This document shows, piece after piece, positions 19,531 to 27,248 of a stretch of 64,000 nucleotides of DNA. The translations under genes and the position numbers were made by a program. The notes beneath the pieces are model-generated. The model searched no databases. It was not told the origin of the DNA and saw only the letters and a program-made list of their open reading frames with translations. Numbering within the stretch: position 1 is the stretch's first letter; every line of letters begins with the position of its first letter. The stretch is from Streptomyces zhihengii (lineage in GTDB: Bacteria > Actinomycetota > Actinomycetes > Streptomycetales > Streptomycetaceae), in assembly GCF_016919245.1 (NCBI RefSeq), contig NZ_JAFEJA010000002.1, forward strand, positions 684,501 through 748,500, read 5' to 3'.

Positions 19531-19621
19531 GCGGCCGATGAACGCGGCGCGGACGTCGAACGCGTGCGGCCGATGGGCGCGGCGCGGACGTCGAACGCGT
19601 GCGGCCGATGGCGTGGCGCGG
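19531..19621. repeat. 35-bp tandem repeat, 2.6 copies
   Basis: Units at 19531-19565 and 19566-19600 differ only at two bases (after GCGGCCGATG), and a 21-bp partial third unit follows at 19601-19621. The array fills the short gap upstream of the HAD gene and downstream of the Lrp gene. Each unit contains GACGTCGAACGCGT. Confidence 0.9.
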
Positions 19622-19639
19622 TGGGTGGGCGCCGCGCGG

Positions 19640-20182
19640 TCAGACGCCGCCGGCGGTGGCCGCGCCCGCCTTCTCGGGCGCCGGGGCCACCGCGACGGGG
19701 TCGGCGACGGCGCCGGCGGTCCGTCCCACCGACTCGACCAGCGGCAGCAGCCGGTACGCCACCCGCTCGCGCAGCGCCATCTCCGTCCGGGTGCGCACCA
19801 CGCCCGGGATGCTGATCAGCCGCTGGACCACGTCCTCCAGGTGCCCGTTGTCCCGGGCGGCGACCCGGGTGAGCAGATCCCCGCCGCCGGTGATGGAGAA
19901 CGCCTCGATGATCTCCGGCACCTCGGCCAGCGCGTCGCCGACCTCGTCCAGCCGCCCCTGCGTCACCTCGACGTGCACGAACGCCAGCACCGGGTGCCCC
20001 AGCGCGGCGGGGGAGAGGCGCGGCCCGGTGCCCGTGATCACGCCGTCCCGCTCCAGCCGGTCGATCCGGGCCTGGAGCGTGCCGCGGGCGATGCCGAGGA
20101 GGCGGGCGCACTCCCGCAGGCTGGTCCTCGGGTGCTCGATCAGCAGCGTCAGGATGCGGGTGTCCAGCTCGTCGACCGCCAT
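19640..20182 (-). CDS. Lrp/AsnC family transcriptional regulator
   Basis: 180 residues. An N-terminal AsnC-type helix-turn-helix (ELDTRILTLLIEHPRTSLRECARLLGIARGTLQARIDRLERDGVI, about residues 4-50) is joined to a RAM/Lrp ligand-binding domain (FVHVEVTQGRLDEV, GGGDLLTRVAARDNGHLEDVVQRL, IPGVVRTRTEMAL). A Pro/Ala-rich tail of about 25 residues follows. It probably senses an amino acid or related metabolite. The target is not apparent; nothing is divergently paired within 190 bp. ATG 20182 has GGAA shortly upstream. Confidence 0.92.
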   Translation of the reverse strand: MAVDELDTRILTLLIEHPRTSLRECARLLGIARGTLQARIDRLERDGVITGTGPRLSPAALGHPVLAFVHVEVTQGRLDEVGDALAEVPEIIEAFSITGGGDLLTRVAARDNGHLEDVVQRLISIPGVVRTRTEMALRERVAYRLLPLVESVGRTAGAVADPVAVAPAPEKAGAATAGGV

Positions 20183-20379
20183 GGTTCCGCGGGGTCCTTC
20201 CCTGTGCTCTCGGCTGCGCTCGCAGCGACCGTACCAACGGGCGGACGGCGCCAACGGGCGGACGGCGCGGTGCGCGGCGCACTCCCGCGTATCCGGCGCA
20301 CTCCCGCGTGCGGGGCGCGCGGGCGGCCGCGCGCGGGCGCGGGGCGTGCCCGGGGGAGGGGTGCCTCGTTGGGCACGGC

Positions 20380-20601
20380 ATGATCCGTGTACCGCTCACC
20401 CGTACCGCCCGCCGCGCCGCCGCCGTCGCCGCCACGGCGGTCGCCGCCGCGGCCGCGTGCGCCGTGCCCGCCGCCGCCGTCCCCTCACCCGCCGGGCAGG
20501 CCGTGGACACCCTCGGCACCTTCGTGGCCCCCGAGGCCGTGGACGCCCGCACCCACGACAACGGCGCCCTCAGCCTCGACGCCCCCTTCCTCCAGCGCTA
20601 G
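20380..20601 (+). CDS. Small secreted protein, unknown
   Basis: 73 residues with a strong signal peptide: basic start (MIRVPLTRTARRA), then an Ala/Val run and a cleavage site after AVPAAAVPSPA (about residue 38). The predicted mature part is only about 35 residues, ends DAPFLQR, and has no Cys. No family is recognised. The region upstream contains GGGGGAGGG 20 bases before the ATG, which is rather far, so start and coding status are only moderately supported. Confidence 0.5.
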   Translation: MIRVPLTRTARRAAAVAATAVAAAAACAVPAAAVPSPAGQAVDTLGTFVAPEAVDARTHDNGALSLDAPFLQR

Positions 20602-20663
20602 ACCCGCCCGCGCCCGCGGCGCACGGCCGGGCAGCCGACGGCTCGGCATGGTGGGCGTCCGGT

Positions 20664-20722
20664 GGGCCAATGGTCCACCGGGCGAGCGGCCGATTGAGCC
20701 ATTGGGCCGGTGGGCGGTTAAG
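20664..20722 (+). promoter_or_regulatory. Candidate promoter with inverted repeat upstream of FUSC gene
   Basis: GGGCCAATGG (20664-20673) and CCATTGGGCC (20699-20708) form a 9-of-10 inverted repeat. TTGAGC (20694-20699) and GTTAAG (20717-20722) stand 17 bp apart as possible -35 and -10 boxes, so a protein bound to the repeat would overlap the promoter. The cognate regulator is not identified. Confidence 0.4.
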
Positions 20723-20877
20723 CTTGGCCGTATCCACATGACACACGGCGCCGCAGCGCCGGACGGCGACGAAGCCGTACCGGACCGCGGTGCCTTCGTC
20801 GTGTCCGCACACGACGGCCCCCACCCCGGGCCGCGGCGGCCGCGGCGGACACCACCGTGAGGGGGAGCGGCACCGCC

Positions 20878-22389
20878 GTGAAGAAGATGTTCATGGCCCC
20901 GGACCCGGGGCGCCTGCGCCTGCGGCTCGCCCTGCGCGCGGTGCTGGGCATCGGCCTCGCCGTCGCCGTGGCCGAGCTGTGCGGACTGTCGCTGACGGCC
21001 TCCATCACCGGCGGTCTCGCGGCCCTCCTCGCGCTCTTCACCGTCGGCGACGCCACCGTCCGCCGGCAGGCGGTCACCACGGCCCTGCTGCCGGTCGCCG
21101 GATTCCCCGTCCTCGCGCTCGCCACCCTGCTGCACGACCACCCGCTGCCGCGCGCCGCGGCCTGGCTCGCGGTCGTCTTCTGCGGTGTGTACGCCAGGCG
21201 CTGGGGACCGCGCGGACACGCGCTCGGGATCTTCGCGTTCATGATGTTCTTCGTCACCCAGTTCCTGCACGCGGTGACCGCGCAGCTCCCGGGCCTGTTC
21301 GCCGCCGTGGGCCTGGCCCTGCTCGCCTCCTCGACGGTCCGCTTCGGTCTCTGGTGCGTCGAGCGCCGCACACCGCCGCCCGCCGCCCCCGCGCCGCTGC
21401 CGGGCCGCGGACTCGACCGGCCCACCACCCGCCAGGCGTTCCAGGCGACCGCGGCCTGCGCGGTGGCGCTCGCGGCCGGGCAGCTCGTCTCGGACGACCG
21501 CTGGTACTGGGCCGTCGGCACCACCTGGTGGATCTTCGTCAACACCGCGTCGCGCGGCGAGACGCTCGTCCGCGGCTTCCGCCGGGTGGTGGGCACCGTC
21601 ACCGGCATCGTGGCGGGCCTGCTCGTCGCCGTACCGGTGGCCGGCGAAGCCGTCCCGACCGCGGCGCTGGTCGCCGTCTGCGTCTTCGGCATCTTCTACA
21701 CCGCCGCGCCCTCCTACAGCTGGATGATGTTCTTCGTGACCGTCATGGCCGGGCTGCTCTACGGGCTCCTCGGCGTCCTCCACCCGGGACTGCTGGTGCT
21801 GCGGCTGGAGGAGACCGCCGTCGGCGCGGTGGCCGCCGCGCTGGGCGTCGCCGTCGTCCTGCCGGTCACCACCCACGCGGCCACCGACGCCTGGATCCGC
21901 CGGGCCGTCGAGTGCGTGCACCGCTGCACCGCCGAGGCCGCCCGCCGGCTCGGGGGCGACGAGCGGGCCGATCCCGCGCCGCTCGTCGCCGAACTGGAGA
22001 CGCTGCTCGGCCGTGTCCGCCTCTCGCTCGCGCCGCTGGTGCATCCGCTCAGCCCCCTGCGCGCCCGCCGGACCAGGGCCCGCCAGGTCATGGAGCTGCT
22101 CGACGTCTGCGCCCGCGAGATCAAGGGGCTCTCGGCCGTCGCCGCCGACCCCCAGGCCTCCCACGACGCCCGGCTGACGGCCGCCTGCCGGCGGGTCGAG
22201 AGCGCCGTCCACGCGCTGGTGCCGCCGTGCTCGGCCGCCCGCCGCGCCATGGCCTTCGGCCCGGCCCCGCAGCACCACCCGGGCGCCGAGGCCGCCCTGC
22301 GTCACCTCCACGACCTGGAGCGGGCCCTTGTCGACCTCGCGGCCCCCGTCCGCACCTCTCCGCGCTCGCCCCTCGTCCCCGCCGCCTGA
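20878..22389 (+). CDS. FUSC family membrane protein (aromatic acid exporter-like)
   Basis: About 503 residues. It contains two blocks of membrane helices (residues about 15-165 and 195-340) separated by a Pro-rich linker, then a soluble helical C-terminus. The second block holds the FUSC_2-like core (AVGTTWWIFVNTASRGETLVRGFRRVVGTVTGIVAGLL). Relatives export fusaric acid and other aromatic or weak acids; the substrate here is unknown. GTG 20878 is chosen because AGGGGGAG lies about 10 bases upstream. GTG 20857 and ATG 20887 are alternatives. Confidence 0.85.
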   Translation: MKKMFMAPDPGRLRLRLALRAVLGIGLAVAVAELCGLSLTASITGGLAALLALFTVGDATVRRQAVTTALLPVAGFPVLALATLLHDHPLPRAAAWLAVVFCGVYARRWGPRGHALGIFAFMMFFVTQFLHAVTAQLPGLFAAVGLALLASSTVRFGLWCVERRTPPPAAPAPLPGRGLDRPTTRQAFQATAACAVALAAGQLVSDDRWYWAVGTTWWIFVNTASRGETLVRGFRRVVGTVTGIVAGLLVAVPVAGEAVPTAALVAVCVFGIFYTAAPSYSWMMFFVTVMAGLLYGLLGVLHPGLLVLRLEETAVGAVAAALGVAVVLPVTTHAATDAWIRRAVECVHRCTAEAARRLGGDERADPAPLVAELETLLGRVRLSLAPLVHPLSPLRARRTRARQVMELLDVCAREIKGLSAVAADPQASHDARLTAACRRVESAVHALVPPCSAARRAMAFGPAPQHHPGAEAALRHLHDLERALVDLAAPVRTSPRSPLVPAA

Positions 22390-22451
22390 CACCCGCCTGA
22401 CCGCCGCCTCCCCGGCGGTGCGGCGAGGGACCCGCTCCTGGCCTGGACCCT

Positions 22452-22467
22452 CTTGGTCTAGACCTGC
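22452..22467. promoter_or_regulatory. DasR-like operator (dre) upstream of lactonase
   Basis: CTTGGTCTAGACCTGC contains the perfect palindrome GGTCTAGACC (22455-22464) and matches the DasR consensus ACTGGTCTAGACCACT at its whole central TGGTCTAGACC core. It lies 63 bp before the lactonase start. DasR is the GntR-type regulator of aminosugar use in Streptomyces; other GntR proteins can use similar sites. Confidence 0.65.
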
Positions 22468-22529
22468 CTGCTACCGTCTGGTGCGCGCGCGGGGGCACGG
22501 GTGTGCCGGGGCGCGGAGGGGAGAACGCT

Positions 22530-23573
22530 GTGGGTGACAGCAGGGCGCGACGCGCCTTCATCGGGTCGTTCACCTCGGCCGGCGGCCGGGGCATCGTCGT
22601 CACGGAGGTGGACGCGGACACCGGCGCGCTCACCGAGACCGGGGTGAGCGACGCCGTCGCGGACCCCTCGTACCTGGCGGCCGGAGCCGGCGGGACGGTG
22701 CTCTACGCCGTCTCGGAGACGTCGCAGGGCGCCGTCGCCGCCTTCGACGCCGGCGGGCCGGACCTGCGCCCGCTGGGGCCGCCGGTGCCCGTCGCGGGCG
22801 ACGGGCCCACCCACCTCGCCCTGGCGCACGGCAGGGTCCTCACCGCCAACTACGGCTCCGGCAGCGTCAGCAGCCTCGCCCTCGGACCGGACGAGGCCCC
22901 GCAGGGGACGCCGTCCGTGCTCCGGCACACCGGCCAGGGCCCCGACCGCGAACGCCAGCAGGAGCCCCACGCCCACCAGGTGCTGCCCGACCCCTCGGGG
23001 CGCTGGGTGCTCGGCGTCGACCTCGGCACCGACTCGGTCCGCGTCTGCACCCTGGATCCGGTCACCGGCGAGCTCCGGGTCCACCGGGAGACCGCCCTGC
23101 GCCCCGGCAGCGGCCCGCGCCACCTGGCCTTCCACCCGGGCGGCCGCCATGTCTGCGTCCTCGGCGAACTGGAGGCGGCCGTGACCCTGTGCCGCTGGGA
23201 CGAGGCCACCGGCGAGCTGGCACCGGTGGCCGAGATCCCGTTGGTGCCCCAGGACGCCGAAGGCCCCTCCTACCCCTCCGAACTCGCCGTCTCACCCGAC
23301 GGCAGGCGCCTCTGGGCGGCGGTCCGGGGCCAGGACACCATCGCCGTGGTCGACCTGGACGAGAGCTTCGAGAAGGGCGAACTCGTCGCCACCGTGCCGT
23401 GCGGCGGCCACTGGCCCCGCGACCTGGTCCTCGACCCGTCCGGCCGCCGCCTCTACGTCGCCAACGAACGCTCCGGCGACATCACCTGGTTCACCCTCGA
23501 CCCCACCACGGGCCACCCCCACCCCACCGGCTCCCTGCCCGTCCCGGCCCCGTCCAGCATCCTCTTCACCTGA
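22530..23573 (+). CDS. Lactonase family protein (6-phosphogluconolactonase-type beta-propeller)
   Basis: 347 residues of seven-bladed propeller repeats (typical blade sequences GPTHLALAHGRVLTANYGSGSVSSL, PHAHQVLPDPSGRWVLGVDLGTDSV, GPRHLAFHPGGRHVCVLGELEAAV, YPSELAVSPDGRRLWAAVRGQDTIAV, WPRDLVLDPSGRRLYVANERSGDI). The family (Pgl/YbhE) hydrolyses 6-phosphogluconolactone or other lactones. GTG 22530 has GGAGGGGA 8 bases upstream. No signal peptide, so cytosolic. The DasR-like site upstream suggests aminosugar-linked control, and a BadF-type sugar kinase lies 1.5 kb away. Confidence 0.88.
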   Translation: MGDSRARRAFIGSFTSAGGRGIVVTEVDADTGALTETGVSDAVADPSYLAAGAGGTVLYAVSETSQGAVAAFDAGGPDLRPLGPPVPVAGDGPTHLALAHGRVLTANYGSGSVSSLALGPDEAPQGTPSVLRHTGQGPDRERQQEPHAHQVLPDPSGRWVLGVDLGTDSVRVCTLDPVTGELRVHRETALRPGSGPRHLAFHPGGRHVCVLGELEAAVTLCRWDEATGELAPVAEIPLVPQDAEGPSYPSELAVSPDGRRLWAAVRGQDTIAVVDLDESFEKGELVATVPCGGHWPRDLVLDPSGRRLYVANERSGDITWFTLDPTTGHPHPTGSLPVPAPSSILFT

Positions 23574-23574
23574 G

Positions 23575-23860
23575 CCCCGGAGCCCGCCCCGGTCCAGCTC
23601 GTCCGGCGTTTGAGGGCACGGCCGCAGGTCGTGCCCACGCACGGCCCCGGCGGCGGGCCGGTGAATCCGTGCCCCCGCTCCTTCCCGCCCCGGAGCCCGC
23701 CCCTGTCCAGCCCGTCCGGCGTTTGAGGGCACGGCTGCAGGCTGTGCCCACGCACGGCCCCGGCGGCGGGCCGGTGAATCCGTGCCCCGCTCCTTCCCGC
23801 CCCGGAGCCCGCCCCTGTCCAGCCCGTCCGGCGTTTGAGGACACGGCCGCAGGCCGTGCC
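23575..23860. repeat. 112-bp tandem repeat, 2.5 copies, with the GTCCGGCGTTTGAGG motif
   Basis: Units begin at 23575, 23688 and 23800, with the last truncated at 23860. Each has the segment CCAGCYCGTCCGGCGTTTGA and a GCACGG-CGCAGG-CGTGC hairpin; the first two add GGTGAATCCGTGCCC. The GTCCGGCGTTTGAGG block is remembered as a very common extragenic repeat in Streptomyces. Nothing coding is supported in 23574-24050. Confidence 0.9.
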
Positions 23861-23919
23861 GCGGCCACAGGCCCCCGCCCGGGGGCGCACCGCAAGCTCC
23901 ACCCACCCGCCCGGCCGCC

Positions 23920-23958
23920 AAGCCCCGCCCCCAAGCCCCGCCCCCAGGCCCCGCCCCC
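23920..23958. repeat. 13-bp tandem repeat, 3 copies
   Basis: AAGCCCCGCCCCC occurs at 23920-23932 and 23933-23945, then AGGCCCCGCCCCC at 23946-23958. It is a simple-sequence array just before the terminator hairpin. Confidence 0.85.
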
Positions 23959-23971
23959 GGCCGGACACACC

Positions 23972-24021
23972 GCAGGCCCCGGTCGGGGCAGCGCTTCCGC
24001 GCCGCCCCGACCGGGGCCTGC
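23972..24021. terminator. Bidirectional terminator, 18-bp perfect stem
   Basis: GCAGGCCCCGGTCGGGGC (23972-23989) pairs perfectly with 24004-24021 around a 14-base loop. It lies between the convergent lactonase (+) and CbiX-like (-) genes. Confidence 0.85.
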
Positions 24022-24050
24022 CTCCACCGGGGCGGCCTCGCGGCCGCGCC

Positions 24051-24968
24051 TCAGCGCTGCTGTGTGCCCTGCGGCTGACTGATCCCCAGCGCCGTCGTGT
24101 ACTGCGACAGCACCAGCTTGCCGATCGCCGGGTACGCCCCCAGCGCCTCGGCCGTGGCGCACCCCGCGTCCTTCGCGGCCGAGTCGAGCAGGCCCTCGGG
24201 CAGCTCCGGGCCGACCAGGTACGGGGCGAGCGCGAGCTGCACCGAGCCCGAGCCGCGAAGCTGCTCGGCGATCGCGGCGACCGACCCCTCCTCGTCGAGC
24301 GCGGCGGCCATCACCGGGACGGCGAGACGCGCGGCGAGCAGCATGCCGGTGATCCCGGCGGCCTGCACGGCCTCCTCGCCGCCCACGGTCGCCAGGATGA
24401 TGCCGTCGGCGGCGGTGGCCACCGTGAACAGGCGCGCGCGGTCGGCACGGGCGAGGCCGGCCTCCGACAGGCGCACGTGCACGGCCTCGGCGAGCAGCGG
24501 GTGCGGACCGAGCACATCGGTCAGCTCCGCGACCGCGCCGCTGTCCATGACGCCCTGCCGGATGCGGCGCATCTGCGCGTTGTCCGGGCCCACCAGCAGC
24601 GGGACCACGACGGCGGCGGGGCCCTGCGGCTCGGCCACCTCGCGGCCGGCGGCGAGCGCGATCTCGTAGCGCTCGGTCCGCAGGGCCGCGACGCCCGCGA
24701 CCACGGTCGCGAGCGTGGGGTACTCGGCGTCGTCGCCCTCGACGTATCCGATGCCGACCTCCAGGCCGGGCAGCTCGGAGCGGGCGATGCTTATGACCTC
24801 TTCGGCCAGGCTGCGCATGGCGGGCGCGGGCGCGCCGGGCACGGCGAGCACGAGGGCGGGTGCGCCCTCGGGAGCGGCCACCGGTTCCGGGCGGCGGTGT
24901 CGCCCGGACTGACGGGGGCGCGGCATTCGTACTGGCAGGCCGGGTGCGGGCCCAGTGGGGGAGCTCAT
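24051..24968 (-). CDS. Sirohydrochlorin chelatase-family (CbiX-like) protein lacking the usual active-site His
   Basis: 305 residues with two CbiX-type half domains: LVLAVPGAPAPAMRSLAEEVI near residue 38 with GIGYVEGDD, and AVVVPLLVGPDNAQMRRIRQGV near 125, then a third related stretch (ARLFTVATAADGIILATVGGEEAVQ). In active CbiX/SirB chelatases the first strand ends in H-G-S/T and a second His follows the P-L-x-L strand. Here these read V-P-G-A and V-G-P-D, so both metal-ligand His residues are missing. The fold is likely conserved but chelatase activity is doubtful. ATG 24968 follows a 37-residue basic, Pro-rich leader. It lies 82 bp downstream of the BadF-type kinase on the same strand. Confidence 0.8.
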   Translation of the reverse strand: MSSPTGPAPGLPVRMPRPRQSGRHRRPEPVAAPEGAPALVLAVPGAPAPAMRSLAEEVISIARSELPGLEVGIGYVEGDDAEYPTLATVVAGVAALRTERYEIALAAGREVAEPQGPAAVVVPLLVGPDNAQMRRIRQGVMDSGAVAELTDVLGPHPLLAEAVHVRLSEAGLARADRARLFTVATAADGIILATVGGEEAVQAAGITGMLLAARLAVPVMAAALDEEGSVAAIAEQLRGSGSVQLALAPYLVGPELPEGLLDSAAKDAGCATAEALGAYPAIGKLVLSQYTTALGISQPQGTQQR

Positions 24969-25050
24969 GGCGCCGCATGCTACTGGTTTTGCCGCCGCGA
25001 CTGTTCGGGGAGGGGGCAGTCGTGCGTCATATGCCCGTGTTGATCCGCTG

Positions 25051-26082
25051 TTATCCGTCGTGCACCGTACGGATGTTCCGGCCCGATGCGTCGCATACAT
25101 GGAGCATCGTCGGATGTGTCGGCAGCCGGAGCGTGTCCGTGGCCAGGGCGCCGGCCAGCAGCAGCGAGCCCGCCAGCGGGTCGCCCCCCGCCGGTGCCTC
25201 CACGGCGTGCGGGACCAGACGCGTCAACTCCGCGCGCAGCGGCACCAGAAGAGGGTCGCCCATCTTCAACAGCCCGCCCGTCAGGGACACCCGGCAGCCT
25301 TCCGGCGCCGCTCCGGCCGGCGGGCAGACGGCCGCCGCCGACTCTGCGATCCCCTCGGCCGCGCGCGCCAGGATGCCCGCCGCCACCGGGTCCGCGCCCG
25401 CGCAGGCCGCGACCTCCGGGGCGAACGCCGCCAGCACGGCGGGACGGTCCGTCCGGGGATACAGCAGCGCCGGCACCTCCTGCGCCGGCCCGAGGACGGC
25501 CGTCATCCGCTCCAGCAGCGGCTGTGAGCCGCCGCGCCGCCCGTCGTGGGCGCGCAGCGCGGCCTCCAGGCCGGCCCGGCCGATCCACGCGCCGGAGCCG
25601 CAGTCGCCCAGCAGGTGCCCCCAGCCGTCGGCGCGCCGCCAGGCGGTGAGATCGGTGCCCAGCGCGATCATTCCGGTGCCCGCCGCGACCACGGCGCCGG
25701 GGGCCTGGCCGAGTGCGCCGGCGTACGCGGTGACGGCGTCGGCCGCCAGGCCGATGGTGCGCGCGCCCAGCGCGTCCCCCAGCGCCCGGGGCAGTTCGGC
25801 CCGCAGGCCGTCCCCGAGGGTGGCCATGCCCGCGGCACCGATCACCACGGCGGACACGGTGTCCCGGCCGTCGTGTCCGGACCGCTCCAGCAGGCTCCGG
25901 GCCATCGGCAGCAGCAGTTCCCGCATGTGTCCGGCGTCGATGCCGTCCGGGCCCGTTCTGACGGGCACCCGGGCGGTCAGCGTCTCGGTGCGGCCGGGGA
26001 CGGCCGCGTCCGCGAGGGCGACCCGCAGCCCCGAGCCCCCCGAGTCGACGCCGAGGACGAGCGGCCCCGTCACCACGGGCAC
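25051..26082 (-). CDS. BadF/BadG/BcrA-family ATPase, probable N-acetylglucosamine kinase
   Basis: 343 residues of the ASKHA fold. Phosphate-1 is LVLGVDSGGSGLRVAL (residues 8-23), phosphate-2 is GAVVAAGTGMIALGTD (about 130), the domain-specific W-G-H-L-L-G-D-x-G-S-G motif is near 155, and the adenosine motif is VSLTGGLLKMGDPLL near 270. Eukaryotic GlcNAc kinase and bacterial aminosugar kinases belong to this family; the related activators of (R)-2-hydroxyacyl dehydratase carry a 4Fe-4S cluster with Cys residues not seen here. The DasR-like site near the lactonase makes aminosugar phosphorylation plausible. No strong operator is visible just upstream of this gene. Confidence 0.82.
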   Translation of the reverse strand: MPVVTGPLVLGVDSGGSGLRVALADAAVPGRTETLTARVPVRTGPDGIDAGHMRELLLPMARSLLERSGHDGRDTVSAVVIGAAGMATLGDGLRAELPRALGDALGARTIGLAADAVTAYAGALGQAPGAVVAAGTGMIALGTDLTAWRRADGWGHLLGDCGSGAWIGRAGLEAALRAHDGRRGGSQPLLERMTAVLGPAQEVPALLYPRTDRPAVLAAFAPEVAACAGADPVAAGILARAAEGIAESAAAVCPPAGAAPEGCRVSLTGGLLKMGDPLLVPLRAELTRLVPHAVEAPAGGDPLAGSLLLAGALATDTLRLPTHPTMLHVCDASGRNIRTVHDG

Positions 26083-26260
26083 GGCGCACCGCGGTTCTCG
26101 GACGAACGCCTGCGCGACCTCATGGACCGGCTCCGGGGAGAAGAGGAGGGGACGACGGCCGGAAGCCTAGCGCCCGTTGCGCCGGTGCGGAACCGCCGTG
26201 ATCTTCCGCGCCGTTCGGATGCGCCACGCGCCGTCCGAGCGGCCCACGCGCCGGAGCGCG

Positions 26261-26311
26261 GCACCGCACGAGCATCACGGCACCGCGCCAGCATCACGGC
26301 ACCGCGCGAGC
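26261..26311. repeat. 19-bp tandem repeat, about 2.7 copies
   Basis: GCACCGCACGAGCATCACG (26261-26279) and GCACCGCGCCAGCATCACG (26280-26298) are followed by a partial GCACCGCGCGAGC (26299-26311). The 342-bp gap 26083-26424 has no supportable gene; it contains this array and the ung promoter. Confidence 0.85.
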
Positions 26312-26386
26312 CCGCCTCCGCAGCCTCCCCCCGCATCGCCCCCACATCGCACGCCCCCGCCGCCCGCCCGTCATGATCGGTCTCGA

Positions 26387-26416
26387 TCGACCCGGGCCCG
26401 TGTGGGCCGGTAGGGT
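26387..26416 (+). promoter_or_regulatory. Promoter of ung
   Basis: TCGACC (26387-26392) and TAGGGT (26411-26416) are 18 bp apart and resemble vegetative -35 and -10 boxes. The predicted start point is within about 2 bases of GTG 26425, so the mRNA may be leaderless. Confidence 0.6.
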
Positions 26417-26424
26417 GACGCGCT

Positions 26425-27102
26425 GTGACAGCACGACCGTTGAACGAACTGGTGGAGCCCGGCTGGGCCGAGGCATTGGGTCCGGTCGCCGGACGCATCG
26501 CGGCGATGGGGGACTTCCTGCGCGCGGAGATCGCGGCGGGACGCACCTATCTCCCGGCGGGAGCGAACGTGCTGCGGGCGTTCCAGCAGCCGTTCGACGA
26601 GGTGCGGGTCCTGATAGTCGGTCAGGATCCCTATCCCACCCCGGGGATGGCGATCGGCCTGAGCTTCGCCGTGGCGCCCGAGGTGCGGCGCCTGCCGGGC
26701 AGCCTGGAGAACATCTTCCGTGAGCTCGGCACCGACCTCGGACTGCCCCGCCCGTCCAACGGCGATCTGACGCCGTGGACCCGGCAGGGCGTCCTGCTGC
26801 TCAACAGGGCGCTCACCACCGCCCCCGGCAAGCCGGCCGCGCACCGCGGCAAGGGCTGGGAGGAAGTGACCGAGCAGGCCATCCGCGCCCTCACCGCCCG
26901 CGGCAAGCCGCTGGTCTCGGTGCTCTGGGGGCGCGACGCGCGCAATCTGCGCCCGCTGCTGGGCGACCTGCCCGCGATCGAGTCGGCCCATCCCTCGCCC
27001 ATGTCGGCGGACCGCGGATTCTTCGGCTCCCGTCCCTTCAGCCGCACCAACGACCACCTGATGCGCCTGGGGGCGCAGCCGGTGGACTGGCGACTGCCCT
27101 GA
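26425..27102 (+). CDS. ung: Uracil-DNA glycosylase, family 1
   Basis: 225 residues. The water-activating motif GQDPYP has Asp68, the uracil-binding stretch is LLLNRALTT near residue 130, and the minor-groove loop is [14 protein letters not shown] near 194. It removes uracil from DNA after cytosine deamination or dUMP misincorporation, starting base excision repair. Length and motifs are standard. GTG 26425 lies directly after a promoter without a ribosome binding site. Convergent with the BNR-repeat gene. Confidence 0.97.
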   Translation: MTARPLNELVEPGWAEALGPVAGRIAAMGDFLRAEIAAGRTYLPAGANVLRAFQQPFDEVRVLIVGQDPYPTPGMAIGLSFAVAPEVRRLPGSLENIFRELGTDLGLPRPSNGDLTPWTRQGVLLLNRALTTAPGKPAAHRGKGWEEVTEQAIRALTARGKPLVSVLWGRDARNLRPLLGDLPAIESAHPSPMSADRGFFGSRPFSRTNDHLMRLGAQPVDWRLP

Positions 27103-27195
27103 CGACCGCACTGACAACTGCTCCGGCATCAGGGGCGGGCTGACGGCCCGTCCGGACGGGCGGCGGATCGTGTACGACCGCCGACGGCGCGGTTG

Positions 27196-27234
27196 CCGGA
27201 CGCCGACGGCCTGGGCGCGGCCGCCGGCGTCCGG
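27196..27234. terminator. Candidate terminator hairpin between ung and the BNR-repeat gene
   Basis: CCGGACGCC (27196-27204) pairs with GGCGTCCGG (27226-27234) around a 21-base GC-rich loop. It lies between two convergent genes. Confidence 0.45.
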
Positions 27235-27248
27235 GTGCGACGCCGGTG

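Noticed and set aside
20485..22392. Long minus-strand open frame opposite the FUSC gene
   Set aside because: It is a GC-driven shadow: low-complexity Gly/Arg/Gln/Asp composition with no domain, while the plus strand gives clear membrane helices. Similar long antisense frames at 7784-9679, 26371-28458, 34299-35897 and 60921-62183 were rejected for the same reason.
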